From Bacillus sp. FJAT-29937 (GTDB lineage: Bacteria; Bacillota; Bacilli; Bacillales; Cytobacillaceae), in assembly GCF_001509555.1 (NCBI RefSeq), contig NZ_LMAS01000009.1:26443-90442 (forward strand): a stretch of 64,000 nucleotides of DNA. Reading direction: 5' to 3'. This document shows positions 27,451-35,817 of this stretch, in pieces. A program made the position numbers and the translations under genes. The notes beneath the pieces were generated by a model. It was given only the letters and a program-made list of their open reading frames with translations. It was not told the origin of the DNA and did not search any database. Every line of letters starts with the position of its first letter. The first letter of the stretch is position 1.

Positions 27451-27537
27451 GTGGAAAACTTCCAAAAGTTTCCATGGACAGCAAAGGTCAGGCCTTACAA
27501 AATGCAAACGGAATGTTTCTTCAAGAAGTTGAAATAA
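27451..27537 (+). CDS. possible 28-aa peptide
   Basis: GTG start at 27451 with CAGGAGAG about 9 bases upstream, TAA at 27535, and a rho-independent terminator beginning 8 bases later. The peptide is basic and aromatic (NFQKFPWTAKVRPYKM, ending FFKKLK). Not recognised. Site, stop and terminator are arranged like a gene, but the length makes chance possible; a decayed gene end is the alternative. Confidence 0.35.
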   Translation: MENFQKFPWTAKVRPYKMQTECFFKKLK

Positions 27538-27544
27538 AGGTGTC

Positions 27545-27577
27545 AAAAGGAGTCTAGCGATAGACTTCTTTTTTTAG
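27545..27577 (+). terminator. rho-independent terminator
   Basis: AAGGAGTCTA pairs with TAGACTTCTT around GCGA, with seven T following. Confidence 0.8.
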
Positions 27578-27688
27578 TGAAATAACAATATGCTTGTATA
27601 ACTACCTGTATGAAGAAGGAATTTGTTTTTATTTCTTGAATTTCTTAGTTAAATGGAAAAATCAATTTAGGATGGGAGCGAGTTTATT

Positions 27689-28039
27689 ATGATGATAAAA
27701 GGTTTCGGGGGAATTTTTTGGAGGACTAATAATTTAGATGCAGTAAAAAAATGGTACAGTGAAGTGTTGAAGATTGAAATGGATAATTGGAATGGGACCA
27801 TTATTAAATCCGATTCAGAAAATAAAACGATCTTTTCATTCTTTACTGAAGATGACCCTTACTTCCCGACAGAACAGCAAGTGATGTTAAATTTCCAAGT
27901 TTATAATCTAAACGAGACTATTAAGCACCTTGAAGAAATTGGTGTCCCTCTTGCAAAGGAGAAAGAGATTAGTGAATATGGTAAGTTTATTTGGATTAAA
28001 GATCCTGAAGGCAGACTGGTTGAGCTATGGGAGAAATAA
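27689..28039 (+). CDS. VOC-family (glyoxalase/bleomycin-resistance fold) protein
   Basis: 116-aa single-module VOC protein. It has FGGIFWRTNNLDAVKKWYSEVL at the N-terminus and the closing FIWIKDPEGRLVELWE with the metal-ligand Glu. Usual partners are small electrophiles or antibiotics; the substrate is not deducible. The start is ATG-ATG with GGATGGGAG upstream. The next gene (PhzF) follows about 60 bases later on the same strand. Confidence 0.85.
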   Translation: MMIKGFGGIFWRTNNLDAVKKWYSEVLKIEMDNWNGTIIKSDSENKTIFSFFTEDDPYFPTEQQVMLNFQVYNLNETIKHLEEIGVPLAKEKEISEYGKFIWIKDPEGRLVELWEK

Positions 28040-28100
28040 CGGGTTTTCATTATATGAATAAACGGTTTTAGATTAATTGAACAACAAGGAGATTAGGAAA

Positions 28101-28880
28101 ATGAGAATCCCAATTTATCAGGTTGATGCTTTTACAAATGAACAATTCAAAGGAAACCCAGCGGCAGTATGTCCATTAAACGAATGGATAGAAGAAGATC
28201 TAATGCAAAAGATTGCAGCAGAAAATAATTTATCTGAAACTGCCTTTTTTGTAAAAAAAGATGATGAATATGAGTTAAGATGGTTCACTCCAAAAGGGGA
28301 AATAGACCTATGTGGACACGCAACATTAGCGTCTGCTTATGTAATATGCACGTATTTAGATGAAAATTTAACGAATGTAAAGTTTCATACAAAAAGTGGA
28401 CTTTTAGAAGTATCCAAGGATGGCGGTTTATTTACATTGAGTTTTCCTTCTAGAGAAGGTGAAAAATGTGATACTCCAGAGGAACTGATTAAAGGCTTAG
28501 GCAAGGAACCTAAAGAGGTCTATAAGGCAAGAGACTATTTGGCGGTATTTGACACAGAACAAGATATTTTAGAACTCGAATTAAATATGGATGAACTAAA
28601 AAGACTAGATGCCTTTGGTGTAATAGTGACAGCTAAAGGGAAAGAAGTAGATTTCGTATCAAGATTTTTTGCACCAAAGGCAGGGGTAGATGAAGACCCC
28701 GTTACTGGTTCTGCTCATTGTACATTAGTTCCGTATTGGAAGAATAAATTGAATAAAAATGAATTTGTCGCCTTGCAATTATCAGAAAGAGGCGGAAAGC
28801 TATATTGTACTGATTTAGGAGATACGGTAAAAATTTCTGGGGAAGCTGTATCTTATTTGGAAGGGTTTATAAATGTTTAG
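28101..28880 (+). CDS. PhzF-family isomerase
   Basis: 259-aa PhzF/DapF-fold protein. The catalytic Glu lies in NNLSETAFF (near residue 45); LRWFTPKGEIDLCGHATLASA and VDEDPVTGSAHC complete the active site between two pseudo-symmetric halves. Family members isomerise small acids, as in phenazine synthesis, but most Bacillus members have no assigned substrate. The start is ATG 28101 with AAGGAG 9 bases upstream. A terminator follows. Confidence 0.9.
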   Translation: MRIPIYQVDAFTNEQFKGNPAAVCPLNEWIEEDLMQKIAAENNLSETAFFVKKDDEYELRWFTPKGEIDLCGHATLASAYVICTYLDENLTNVKFHTKSGLLEVSKDGGLFTLSFPSREGEKCDTPEELIKGLGKEPKEVYKARDYLAVFDTEQDILELELNMDELKRLDAFGVIVTAKGKEVDFVSRFFAPKAGVDEDPVTGSAHCTLVPYWKNKLNKNEFVALQLSERGGKLYCTDLGDTVKISGEAVSYLEGFINV

Positions 28881-28907
28881 GAAAATAAATTAAAAACTCA
28901 TTGGGCA

Positions 28908-28944
28908 GGTGCTATTCTTCAAGAAAGAGAATAGCATTTCTTAT
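28908..28944 (+). terminator. terminator after PhzF gene
   Basis: GCTATTCTT pairs with AAGAGAATAGC, then ATTTCTT. The same hairpin sequence recurs at 30.1 and 38.8 kb. Confidence 0.8.
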
Positions 28945-29099
28945 TGTAAGGGCAGGTTTATTCAATAATAAATCACAACCGGGATCAGCATTTACCGCTA
29001 ATTTACAGTTCAATAAAATAAATCCATACAAGAAACCGTCGATAATGAACAATCGTATTATATAGCAAGAAAATTAATTATGGGGGAGGATGGGGTATC

Positions 29100-29435
29100 T
29101 TGGCAAAGTATGAAAAGACAATTGTTGGTCAATTTGAGAAAGTGGTTAATCGGTTGGAAAACGATATTGGTAATAGTGGAGTAAGTATGAGATTAGTTGA
29201 CGAAAGCAACTACACTATTGGAGATACTAAAATAGCAGTTCGAGTGTATGATAAATACTTTATGCGAAATGGAAACAGAGCAAGTTTGAGCCTGACTGTA
29301 GTAGGTAATAGCAATAATATTTTTATTTCAGCCATTGGTGCTGGCGGCGGACAAGGTGTTTTTTTGAACTTTAGTCTTGGTGCCGAAGATGATATGGTGG
29401 CGATCGTGCAAGAAAGTATAGAACAATTGGAGTAA
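29100..29435 (+). CDS. DUF6054-like small protein
   Basis: 111-aa cytoplasmic protein; by memory of the family it resembles DUF6054. It runs MAKYEKTIVGQFEKVVNRLE, a beta-rich middle (TKIAVRVYDKYFM, ASLSLTVVGNSNNIFISAIGAGGG) and a C-terminal helix. The start is TTG with GGGGGAGGATGGGG upstream. Function unknown. Confidence 0.7.
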   Translation: MAKYEKTIVGQFEKVVNRLENDIGNSGVSMRLVDESNYTIGDTKIAVRVYDKYFMRNGNRASLSLTVVGNSNNIFISAIGAGGGQGVFLNFSLGAEDDMVAIVQESIEQLE

Positions 29436-29619
29436 TACTTAATTTTATTTTTTTTCGCAGTTTCGCTAAATATTGTCCATATATCCTAAAGAAAATGCAA
29501 AATCACACGGAAAAAGTGCCTTAATTTGCTTAATTTGTAATTAAGTTTTATTTAACCCTAATCAGGCCACTAAAATCCCCGTATGCAGAATAAAAATCCC
29601 ACTTTTTGAGGGGGTTGCA

Positions 29620-29725
29620 AGATTTATCAGCCAGATTTGATAGTTTGTCAGCCAAATTTGGTACTTTGTCAGCCAATTTGAATAGTTTGTCAGCCAGATT
29701 TGGCATTTTATCAGCCAATTCCACA
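29620..29725. repeat. 21-bp tandem repeat (TTTGTCAGCC), five copies
   Basis: CAGCC starts at 29628, 29649, 29670, 29691 and 29712, exactly 21 bp apart. It is the reverse complement of the repeat at 16.4 kb. The minus strand could encode LADKxxN heptads (29548-29757), but no ribosome binding site supports it. One unit contains the palindrome CCAAATTTGG. Confidence 0.78.
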
Positions 29726-29807
29726 GACAGCGCCAAAGTCTGGCGGATACCTAACAACGCTTTGGAAAATAGCTATCGGTTTTTAGCGAAAGGGTGAGTT
29801 ACTACAA

Positions 29808-30098
29808 ATGGACAATGTTAAATGGCTAAATGGTGGCTACAAAGAGGATAACCGTATTTTTGATTCGGAGTTTGAAGCTAAAGAATGGGCAGATGCGTTA
29901 TATTCAGATTTTGTTGCTTATTTCGGTAATCAAAATGATATAGGATATGCATCACTTGATGAGAAAGTAATTAAATATTTAGCAGCTTTTTTGCCTCAAT
30001 GGGCTGATTATAACAATGTACAAGTCGAAGTCTGTGCAGAAAAAATAAAAATAGACGGTCAAACTATCTATAAAATTTGGTCACAGCAGAAGATATGA
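29808..30098 (+). CDS. hypothetical protein
   Basis: 96-aa soluble, acidic protein, not recognised: DNVKWLNGGYKEDNRIFDSE at the start, several aromatic residues, ending IKIDGQTIYKIWSQQKI. ATG start, with AAAGGGTGAG about 10 bases upstream. First of the run of short orphan genes. Confidence 0.6.
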   Translation: MDNVKWLNGGYKEDNRIFDSEFEAKEWADALYSDFVAYFGNQNDIGYASLDEKVIKYLAAFLPQWADYNNVQVEVCAEKIKIDGQTIYKIWSQQKI

Positions 30099-30138
30099 AC
30101 ATGGAAAAATCGGGAAGGAATATACTTTAACTAAAGGA

Positions 30139-30171
30139 GCTTATTCTTCAAGAAGGGGAATGGCTCTTTCT
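30139..30171 (+). terminator. terminator (shared hairpin type)
   Basis: GCTTATTCTTC / GAAGGGGAATGGC hairpin followed by CTTTCTT; a variant of the hairpins at 28.9 and 38.8 kb. Confidence 0.65.
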
Positions 30172-30229
30172 TATTGAAGTAAGGATAGTGACAAAAACGA
30201 ATTGAAGAGTAAGATAAGGAGGAGATCCC

Positions 30230-30634
30230 ATGAAATTTAGTTGGAAAAATCTTATCTTTGTTATTGGATTTATCGTTTTGTTAATTATCTTAGGTGAGAT
30301 ACATTATTATTTCCAACGCATTCAGCAGGAAACATACAGAGTTGTCCCTTGGTCAATTTATGCAACACTAACTTATTTGCCTATTGGAGTCTATCTTGGC
30401 CTGCCGTTACTAATTAAAGAGTTTATGAAAGCAGGTAAGTGGAAAATAAATTTTCAAAAGTTAATAGTTATTGGTCTACCATTACTCTATCTTACATTTT
30501 TCTGGTATTTCCCATTTTCATATCCTATTCCAGATTTTCTTGTCCATACTCGTGATGTATTTAGACTTGGTGGGATTATAGCAGTCGGGTATATAGTAAT
30601 TGTAAGTTTTACTAAAGATGATATTAAACATTGA
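30230..30634 (+). CDS. small integral membrane protein, about four helices
   Basis: 134-aa membrane protein, family not recognised. Hydrophobic segments lie near residues 7-24, 43-62, 75-95 and 108-128, with basic loops (KAGKWKINFQK). ATG with AAGGAGGAG upstream. It has its own upstream spacer with the recurrent motif. Confidence 0.7.
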   Translation: MKFSWKNLIFVIGFIVLLIILGEIHYYFQRIQQETYRVVPWSIYATLTYLPIGVYLGLPLLIKEFMKAGKWKINFQKLIVIGLPLLYLTFFWYFPFSYPIPDFLVHTRDVFRLGGIIAVGYIVIVSFTKDDIKH

Positions 30635-30738
30635 TTAGTATATAACAATAAGTGGAAAGGTTTCTTTCTAACGGGGCAGGATACTTCAATAGGAACTTGA
30701 ATAAATAAAAAACGTCTAAATATTTTAGGGGAATTATT

Positions 30739-31125
30739 ATGAAGATTAGAAAACTGTTGATACCTTTGTTTTTAGTTCTTTTTCTGTTAGCAGGCTGCGG
30801 AGCCGATGGTGGAAAAGTATCGGCAAAAGATGTATTTAAACAAAATTCAGGCGCGGATATTTTTCAATACGATGGATTTATTTATAGTAATATTTCAGAA
30901 CTTGAATGGTTTGAAGAAGAAAAGGAACGGCATAACAAACATAATTTATTAGGTGAAATAAAAAAGCAATCGACAAGTAGTTTTGGATTTAAGGATTTGA
31001 CCGCCACTAAGTTGTCTATTGGTACAAAGATATACTCGTCAAGCGAGAATGAAAAAGATTTGGGAATTTTAATAGTCGAAAACGAAGGAACAGATTTGTA
31101 TTATATGAAACTGCTTGAAGGTTAA
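30739..31125 (+). CDS. putative lipoprotein
   Basis: 128-aa protein with signal peptide and lipobox LAGC (Cys 20), mature part GADGGKVSAKDVFKQ onward, ending GTDLYYMKLLEG. Not recognised beyond lipoprotein. Preceded by a motif copy at 30.67 kb and a TAGGGGAA binding site. Confidence 0.75.
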   Translation: MKIRKLLIPLFLVLFLLAGCGADGGKVSAKDVFKQNSGADIFQYDGFIYSNISELEWFEEEKERHNKHNLLGEIKKQSTSSFGFKDLTATKLSIGTKIYSSSENEKDLGILIVENEGTDLYYMKLLEG

Positions 31126-31283
31126 AAACAATGAATAAGTAAAAAATGCACTTAAACAAACGGATACGATTATAGGACAAGAAGCAGTCTAACTTTTTAC
31201 TAACGGGGCAGTTTAGTTTAACAAAGACTAATTTAAAGAAGTGAGAATAAGTAAACAGAGATATATAACTGGGAGGAGAAAAA

Positions 31284-31544
31284 TTGAAGGAAAACAATAG
31301 AGGAACTTTATATTTTCATATGTCCATTGGTACACTAGGACTCCTCATTATTATAGTAGGATTATTCAAATATGTTGAAACCATTGGTGGGAATTCTTCA
31401 TTTGCATTGTTAGGTTTTCCTTTAACAATGATTTACTTAAATTATCTTGAAGGGAAAGCTGGTATAAGTAAAAAAATATTATGGATTAAATCTATCATAG
31501 CGATTTCTTTACTGTTTATAATTTACATCTTCTTATTAAGCTAA
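31284..31544 (+). CDS. small membrane protein, three helices
   Basis: 86-aa protein with hydrophobic segments near 9-29, 37-53 and 63-85, unknown family. TTG start with GGGAGGAG upstream. Followed directly by a form-A motif (CTAACGGGTGC). Confidence 0.65.
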   Translation: MKENNRGTLYFHMSIGTLGLLIIIVGLFKYVETIGGNSSFALLGFPLTMIYLNYLEGKAGISKKILWIKSIIAISLLFIIYIFLLS

Positions 31545-31846
31545 CGGGTGCTTGAGTTAAAGAAGAGATGGCTGCGGGCGATCCCTGTCTTCTTGTGCTA
31601 ACATTTAAGATTGATTGAAGAAGGAACTTCCGTATAAGTAGTTTTAGACATTAGTTTTGTTACTCCTCTGTTCAATTAAACTGCCCTTTACTATAATAAG
31701 CAAAAGAGCAATCCCTTCTTATTCAAGGATTCGCACGTATTACTTTAAGTACACCTTTTCACAAACTGTCTATTTGATGATTACACAATTCATTACCCTT
31801 CAACAGTTGCAAGGTATTTCAAAGCTGCTTAAAAGGGGGAGTGTTT
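31545..31846. other. gene-free spacer with motif copies in both orientations
   Basis: It starts with form-A CTAACGGGTGC-TTG-AGTTAAAG and a partial GTGCTAAC copy near 31597. On the opposite strand, 31663-31692 read backwards gives AAAGGGCAG, then AATTGAACAG, a form-B copy preceded by its own CTCTTTTGC terminator-like run. A whole spacer unit thus seems inverted here. No ORF with a binding site was found. Confidence 0.5.
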
Positions 31847-32217
31847 TTGAAAGTGAAACATATCTGGTCTTTTATGCTTATCTTCTTTTCACTCTTTGTC
31901 ATGGGTTGTGCAAAAGATGACGTGGAAAGTAATGAAGTTAATAATGAAGTTAATAAAAAAGACATAGATAATGAGGTCAGAAATGCGGTAATGGATTATA
32001 TGGAACAAGAGGATTGGAGTCCCGAATTTTATCCAGCAACGGATTGGGAAAATGCATCAGTGAAAAAAATTACTGCTGATGACAGATATAAAAATTTAGA
32101 CGAATTATATATTGGAAAAGAAATATTTGTAGTTACAATTGTTGATGAACTTGCTGAACCACTAGTTTTGTTGACCCTGATACTTTAGAAGTGATAGGGA
32201 TGATGCCTGGGGAATAA
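31847..32217 (+). pseudogene. lipoprotein gene with a C-terminal frameshift
   Basis: A lipoprotein (TTG 31847 after AAAAGGGGG; lipobox VMGC) that runs in frame through VRNAVMDYMEQEDWSPE and EIFVVTIVDELAEPLV. At 32166-32169 a run of four T breaks the frame and the uninterrupted reading stops at 32188. Adding one T restores VDPDTLEVIGMMPGE and a stop at 32217, a convincing conserved ending. So one base was lost in a homopolymer, by mutation or sequencing error. Confidence 0.7.
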
Positions 32218-32515
32218 CTTTTAAATACATTTTAAAAACATCATTTTGGCTGAAGATTAACAGATACCTATTGAAGTAACTGGTACGATTGTGTCGGCAG
32301 GACAGTAACTTCGTACTAACGGTTGCACAAAAGGATAGATATATACGTGTACACTCTCCAGTTCATCTATCCTTTCCATTTACCCTATCTAATGTGTGAC
32401 ATTATAATAATTCGTTTAATTATAGGTTTTCATAATTATTTTCTTGACTTTCAATAAAATTTTATAAGTAACTTGTTTAGTTTGTTTAATGGAAGATCTC
32501 AATTTCGGCGGAACT
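32218..32515. terminator. spacer with an 11-bp perfect hairpin
   Basis: AAAGGATAGAT (32333) pairs with ATCTATCCTTT (ending 32379) across a long loop, downstream of an ACTAACGGTTGC motif copy. T-tracts after it are weak. Nothing else is seen in this AT-rich stretch. Confidence 0.5.
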
Positions 32516-32743
32516 CTAGTTACTTAATTCTATTAATAATTTGTGGACAATGTGTTGTTCAAAATCCTTTGGCTTATCCAATAGTATCCCTCTTTTTGAA
32601 GCAGCTGCAATTATTAGTCCTAATTCGTAGTACATATTTTTAGAAACTAATCCTTTTGAAATCATTATCCTCACTTCATAATAAAATTGAATCAAAAAAT
32701 CATTTGGTAATTTTTCATACAAAGACATTTTTGAAAACACCAC
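32516..32743 (-). CDS. small conserved hypothetical protein
   Basis: 75-aa helical protein (LYEKLPNDFLIQFYYEVR, YYELGLIIAAASKRGI, ending HKLLIELSN). GTG start with TAGGA 7 bases before it; the ATG 15 bases later lacks a site. I recall similar short proteins in Bacillus genomes but cannot name the family. One of the few minus-strand genes in the tract. Confidence 0.6.
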   Translation of the reverse strand: MVFSKMSLYEKLPNDFLIQFYYEVRIMISKGLVSKNMYYELGLIIAAASKRGILLDKPKDFEQHIVHKLLIELSN

Positions 32744-32938
32744 TATTCCTACCGTTATTATAGGAATAATAACAATTAAAACTCAAATTGAAAAGAGTTT
32801 TTCGCCAAATTCATAAAATTTATCACTATATTACAGATAGGTTTGATAAAACTGCTTTAATCTTGGTTAACTAACGAGACAGGTTAAAGAAGGAACTCAA
32901 GAAGTGATAGAGAATTTATCTTGAAAAGGAGTGAAGTT

Positions 32939-33604
32939 ATGAAACTTCTGCTTACATCTGCTGGCATCAAGAACAAGAGCATACACGACTCACTGGTAGA
33001 AATGTTGGATAAACCTATTGCCGAGTCTAACGCCCTCTGCATTCCCACTGCGTTGTACGGTCATCCCTGGGTCGGCCCCGGTCTCAACGCCTGGCAGTTC
33101 ATCAGCGGGAAATCCGATCACATGGTCGACCTGGGTTGGAAGTCTGTAGGCGTGCTGGAGCTTACAGCGCTGCCAAGCATCGATGAAGACCGCTGGGTCC
33201 CGCTGGTCCGAGAGACGGACGTCCTGTTGGTGGCGGGCGGCGACGCCCTCTACCTGTACCACTGGATGCGGCAATCCGGGATAGCAGACCTCTTGCCATC
33301 GCTGGATGCAGTCTATGTGGGGATGAGTGCTGGGAGCATGGTGATGGCACCTAATATCGGAGAGTACTTCGTTGGTTGGACGCCACTCAACGGTGGTGAT
33401 AAAACGCTGGGTTTGGTCAATTTTGCAATGTTTCCGCACCTGGATCACGAGTTGCTGCCGGGAAACACGATGGCTTCTGCTGAGAAATGGGCAGCCGGAA
33501 TGCAAGGGCCAGCGTATGCAATAGATGATGAAACCGCAATCAAAGTGATTGATGGAGCGGTCGAAGTTGTTTCCGAAGGGCACTGGAAACTGTTTTCGCC
33601 ATGA
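32939..33604 (+). CDS. peptidase E-like (S51 / class I glutamine amidotransferase-like) protein
   Basis: 221-aa protein. The nucleophile elbow is VGMSAGSMVMAPN with Ser near residue 126, ADVLLVAGGDALY-type strand before it, and FPHLDHE with the catalytic His: the serine variant of the glutamine amidotransferase fold that cleaves Asp-X dipeptides. The start is ATG 32939 with AAAAGGAG upstream. Base composition is far more GC-rich than its neighbours (runs such as GGTCGGCCCCGG), which points to recent transfer. Confidence 0.85.
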   Translation: MKLLLTSAGIKNKSIHDSLVEMLDKPIAESNALCIPTALYGHPWVGPGLNAWQFISGKSDHMVDLGWKSVGVLELTALPSIDEDRWVPLVRETDVLLVAGGDALYLYHWMRQSGIADLLPSLDAVYVGMSAGSMVMAPNIGEYFVGWTPLNGGDKTLGLVNFAMFPHLDHELLPGNTMASAEKWAAGMQGPAYAIDDETAIKVIDGAVEVVSEGHWKLFSP

Positions 33605-33662
33605 TATAATAGTGGATTTATTAAAACAACTTATCAAAAATCAATGAAATTATTCAACCATC

Positions 33663-33701
33663 GGGGGCGTTGATCCATTAAAGGATTAAGCCCCTTTTTT
33701 G
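33663..33701 (+). terminator. strong terminator after peptidase E gene
   Basis: GGGGCGTTGATCC pairs with GGATTAAGCCCC, followed by TTTTTTG. Confidence 0.88.
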
Positions 33702-33875
33702 TTGAATACTTTAAATAAAGAGGCAGTTTAGTTGAACAAGAAATCATTGTAGGAAGTATATTGTATTATAAAGTTATCAACTTAAAGGGGTTGATGTGGA
33801 TGTATTTATCAAATAAATTTGCGACTATTAGTAGGTTTTGGGTGATGAATCAATAAATTTATAGGAGAATATAAA

Positions 33876-34757
33876 ATGATAGAAATCGACTTAGATATAG
33901 TTTCGAAGTTAATAAATTGACAATTCCCAGAGTGGTCTAATTTGGATATTAAGCCTGTTAAAAAAGGTGGGAATGATAATAGAACTTTTCACTTAGGTAA
34001 TAGTATGAGCGTTAGGTTACCAAGTGATGAAGCCTATGTTCCCCAAGTTGAAAAAGAACAAATATGGTTACCCATTTTGGCTAAGCAGCTTTCTACACCT
34101 ATTTCTGAACCATTAGCTAAAGGATTACCAAATGAGGATTATCCATATCCTTGGTCTGTTAACAAGTGGCTGGATGGAGAGACATTAACTTTAGAAAATA
34201 TAGATGATATAAACCAATTTGCAAAAGATTTGGGAAGGTTTTTAGTTGACTTGCAATCTATTGACGTTACTGGTGGTCCCTTAGCTGGAGAACATAATTT
34301 TAATAGAGGCGGAGACATTTCTGTATACGATAAAGAGTGTAGAGATGCTATTAATAATATCAATACTTTTAATAAACACTTATTAAAGGAAATTTGGGAA
34401 TTGGCATTAGCTTCAAAATGGGCTAATGAACCAGTTTGGGTCCACGGAGATATAGCACTAGGAAATATATTAATCAAAAATGGGGAAATGTTTGCAGTTA
34501 TTGATTTTGGAATATTGGGTGTAGGGGACCCTTCGTGTGATGCTGCAATAGCTTGGACTTTTTTTGATGAAAGTAGCAGAAAGGTGTTTAAAAAAGCATT
34601 AAATTTCGTTGAAGAAACTTGGAATAAAGCAAGAGGTTGGGCTTTATGGAAGGCTTTAATAACCTACAATTATAATAAACATTCTGATAAAGGAATAGCA
34701 GATGAATCATTTAATACTATAAAAACAATCCTAAATGATTACGAAAATAAAAAGTAA
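33876..34757 (+). pseudogene. aminoglycoside phosphotransferase-family gene with an in-frame TGA
   Basis: The reading frame starts ATG 33876 after ATAGGAG, gives MIEIDLDIVSKLIN, meets TGA at 33918, and continues without shift as QFPEWSNLDIKPVKKGGNDNRTF. The remainder is a complete kinase: HGDIALGNIL (catalytic loop) and VIDFGILGVGDP (metal Asp). Only codon 15 is broken; related proteins have NEQFPEW here as I recall. Internal initiation at TTG 33942 could still give a near-complete enzyme of 271 aa lacking the first beta strand. Confidence 0.75.
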
Positions 34758-34828
34758 CTGTACTAAAAAGAAAACACCATTGCACTAACGCAGGCTTTAG
34801 TCCAATAACGATATTCAACAAAACGGGT

Positions 34829-34858
34829 GCGATAGTTCAACAGAGCAGTCGCTTTTTG
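34829..34858 (+). terminator. terminator within motif unit
   Basis: GCGA ... TCGC stem around ATAGTTCAACAGAGCAG, then TTTTTG; the loop carries the AGTTCAACAG part of the recurrent motif. Confidence 0.6.
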
Positions 34859-34903
34859 TTGCTAAAGGTGCAGGTTAATTTAAGACAATTCCAAAAGGAT
34901 GCG

Positions 34904-35071
34904 ATTAGAATTAGAATTTTGGGATTTTCTCTAACTGCTGTATTTAATTTCCTCTTTGGGTACTTATTTCAATATATATTTGTTTTATTTGTGTTACTTT
35001 ATTTGTATATTGCAGAAACTCCCGGTTGGACATTAGACGATACATTAGAAAAAAACTTATTAATTAGATGA
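34904..35071 (+). CDS. very small membrane protein
   Basis: About 55 residues, one or two hydrophobic segments (LGFSLTAVFNFLFGYLF, YIFVLFVLLYLYIAE) and a charged tail TPGWTLDDTLEKN. AAAAGGATG ends 5 bases before an in-frame ATT (34904); TTG 34919 and TTG 34856 are alternative starts. The start is uncertain. Confidence 0.45.
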   Translation: MRIRILGFSLTAVFNFLFGYLFQYIFVLFVLLYLYIAETPGWTLDDTLEKNLLIR

Positions 35072-35116
35072 TGAATTTACTACAATAAGTCTTTAAAATT
35101 TTTGGGGTAATCTATA

Positions 35117-35317
35117 TTGAAACGGCTTTCCGATGCAAAAAAAGGGGAGAGGTTTTTGAAAAACTTAATTCTGTATTGGAGGATATTTGTCGTAGTTGCG
35201 TTAACGGTGCTTTTCTTGTTGAAGGTTATAAGTCAATTCAACTTCCTATCATTTCTTTCAGGAATTTTTATCTTTGTTGGGATTCCTTGGTTATATACTA
35301 AGGTAACGAAAAAATAG
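35117..35317 (+). CDS. small membrane protein
   Basis: 66-aa protein with a basic N-terminus (LSDAKKGERFLKN) and two hydrophobic segments (about 17-38 and 43-60). TTG start, GGGGT 9 bases upstream. Unknown. A terminator with the motif follows. Confidence 0.55.
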   Translation: MKRLSDAKKGERFLKNLILYWRIFVVVALTVLFLLKVISQFNFLSFLSGIFIFVGIPWLYTKVTKK

Positions 35318-35355
35318 TATTTTAAATTGTGAAGGATTGTACTTAAACTATAGGG

Positions 35356-35385
35356 TGCGATTGCTAAACAAGTAGTCGCATTTTC
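35356..35385 (+). terminator. terminator within motif unit
   Basis: TGCGATTGCT pairs with AGTAGTCGCA around AAACA, then TTTT. It is directly followed by a form-B motif (CTAACTGGCAGGATAG). Confidence 0.7.
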
Positions 35386-35448
35386 ACTAACTGGCAGGAT
35401 AGTTGAATAAAGATATGGCTATATGTGGTAAAATTGAGGAGGAAGTGG

Positions 35449-35709
35449 GTGATAAAATTGAGAAAATATTTAGGGATTGTATCAATCATCATTTTCACTT
35501 CAGCCTTTTTAATTATGCAAATTTTTCTAATAGGAAAAGTATCTGGAGCGATAGTCACTGCTTTTTTAATCATTGCAGTAGGAATTTCTGTTTTATTAGC
35601 ATTATTTAGCCTGAAAGGACGACTCAAAAAAACCATATTGAGCCTTTATGGGATATTAATTGTCGGATATATAACAATAAGTATTCTTTTTGCGGTTGCC
35701 CATATGTAA
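35449..35709 (+). CDS. small membrane protein, three helices
   Basis: 86-aa protein (IKLRKYLGIVSIIIFTS ...), hydrophobic segments near 7-25, 30-50 and 62-84, unknown family. GTG 35449 is chosen because GAGGAGG ends about 6 bases upstream; ATG 35425 and TTG 35458 are alternatives. Confidence 0.6.
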   Translation: MIKLRKYLGIVSIIIFTSAFLIMQIFLIGKVSGAIVTAFLIIAVGISVLLALFSLKGRLKKTILSLYGILIVGYITISILFAVAHM

Positions 35710-35742
35710 TGCCTTATTGAAGTAAAGGGTGCTTTAGTAAAA

Positions 35743-35771
35743 AAAGACTGTCTTTTTGACGGTCTTTTTTT
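35743..35771 (+). terminator. rho-independent terminator
   Basis: AAAGACTGTC pairs with GACGGTCTTT around TTTTT, followed by T-run, just after a GGGTGCTTTAGT motif. Confidence 0.8.
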
Positions 35772-35817
35772 GGTGAGATTCATACAAATACATTTTTGTA
35801 AAGTGCACGCTATTTAT

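Noticed and set aside
29548..29757. LADK-heptad protein on the minus strand
   Set aside because: No start signal, and the periodicity is explained by a 21-bp DNA repeat also found at 16.4 kb; kept only as a possibility in the findings.
32990..33637. Long minus-strand ORF (215 codons) opposite the peptidase E gene
   Set aside because: A GC-rich gene leaves long open frames on its other strand; composition is Cys/His-rich nonsense and the plus-strand frame has all motifs.
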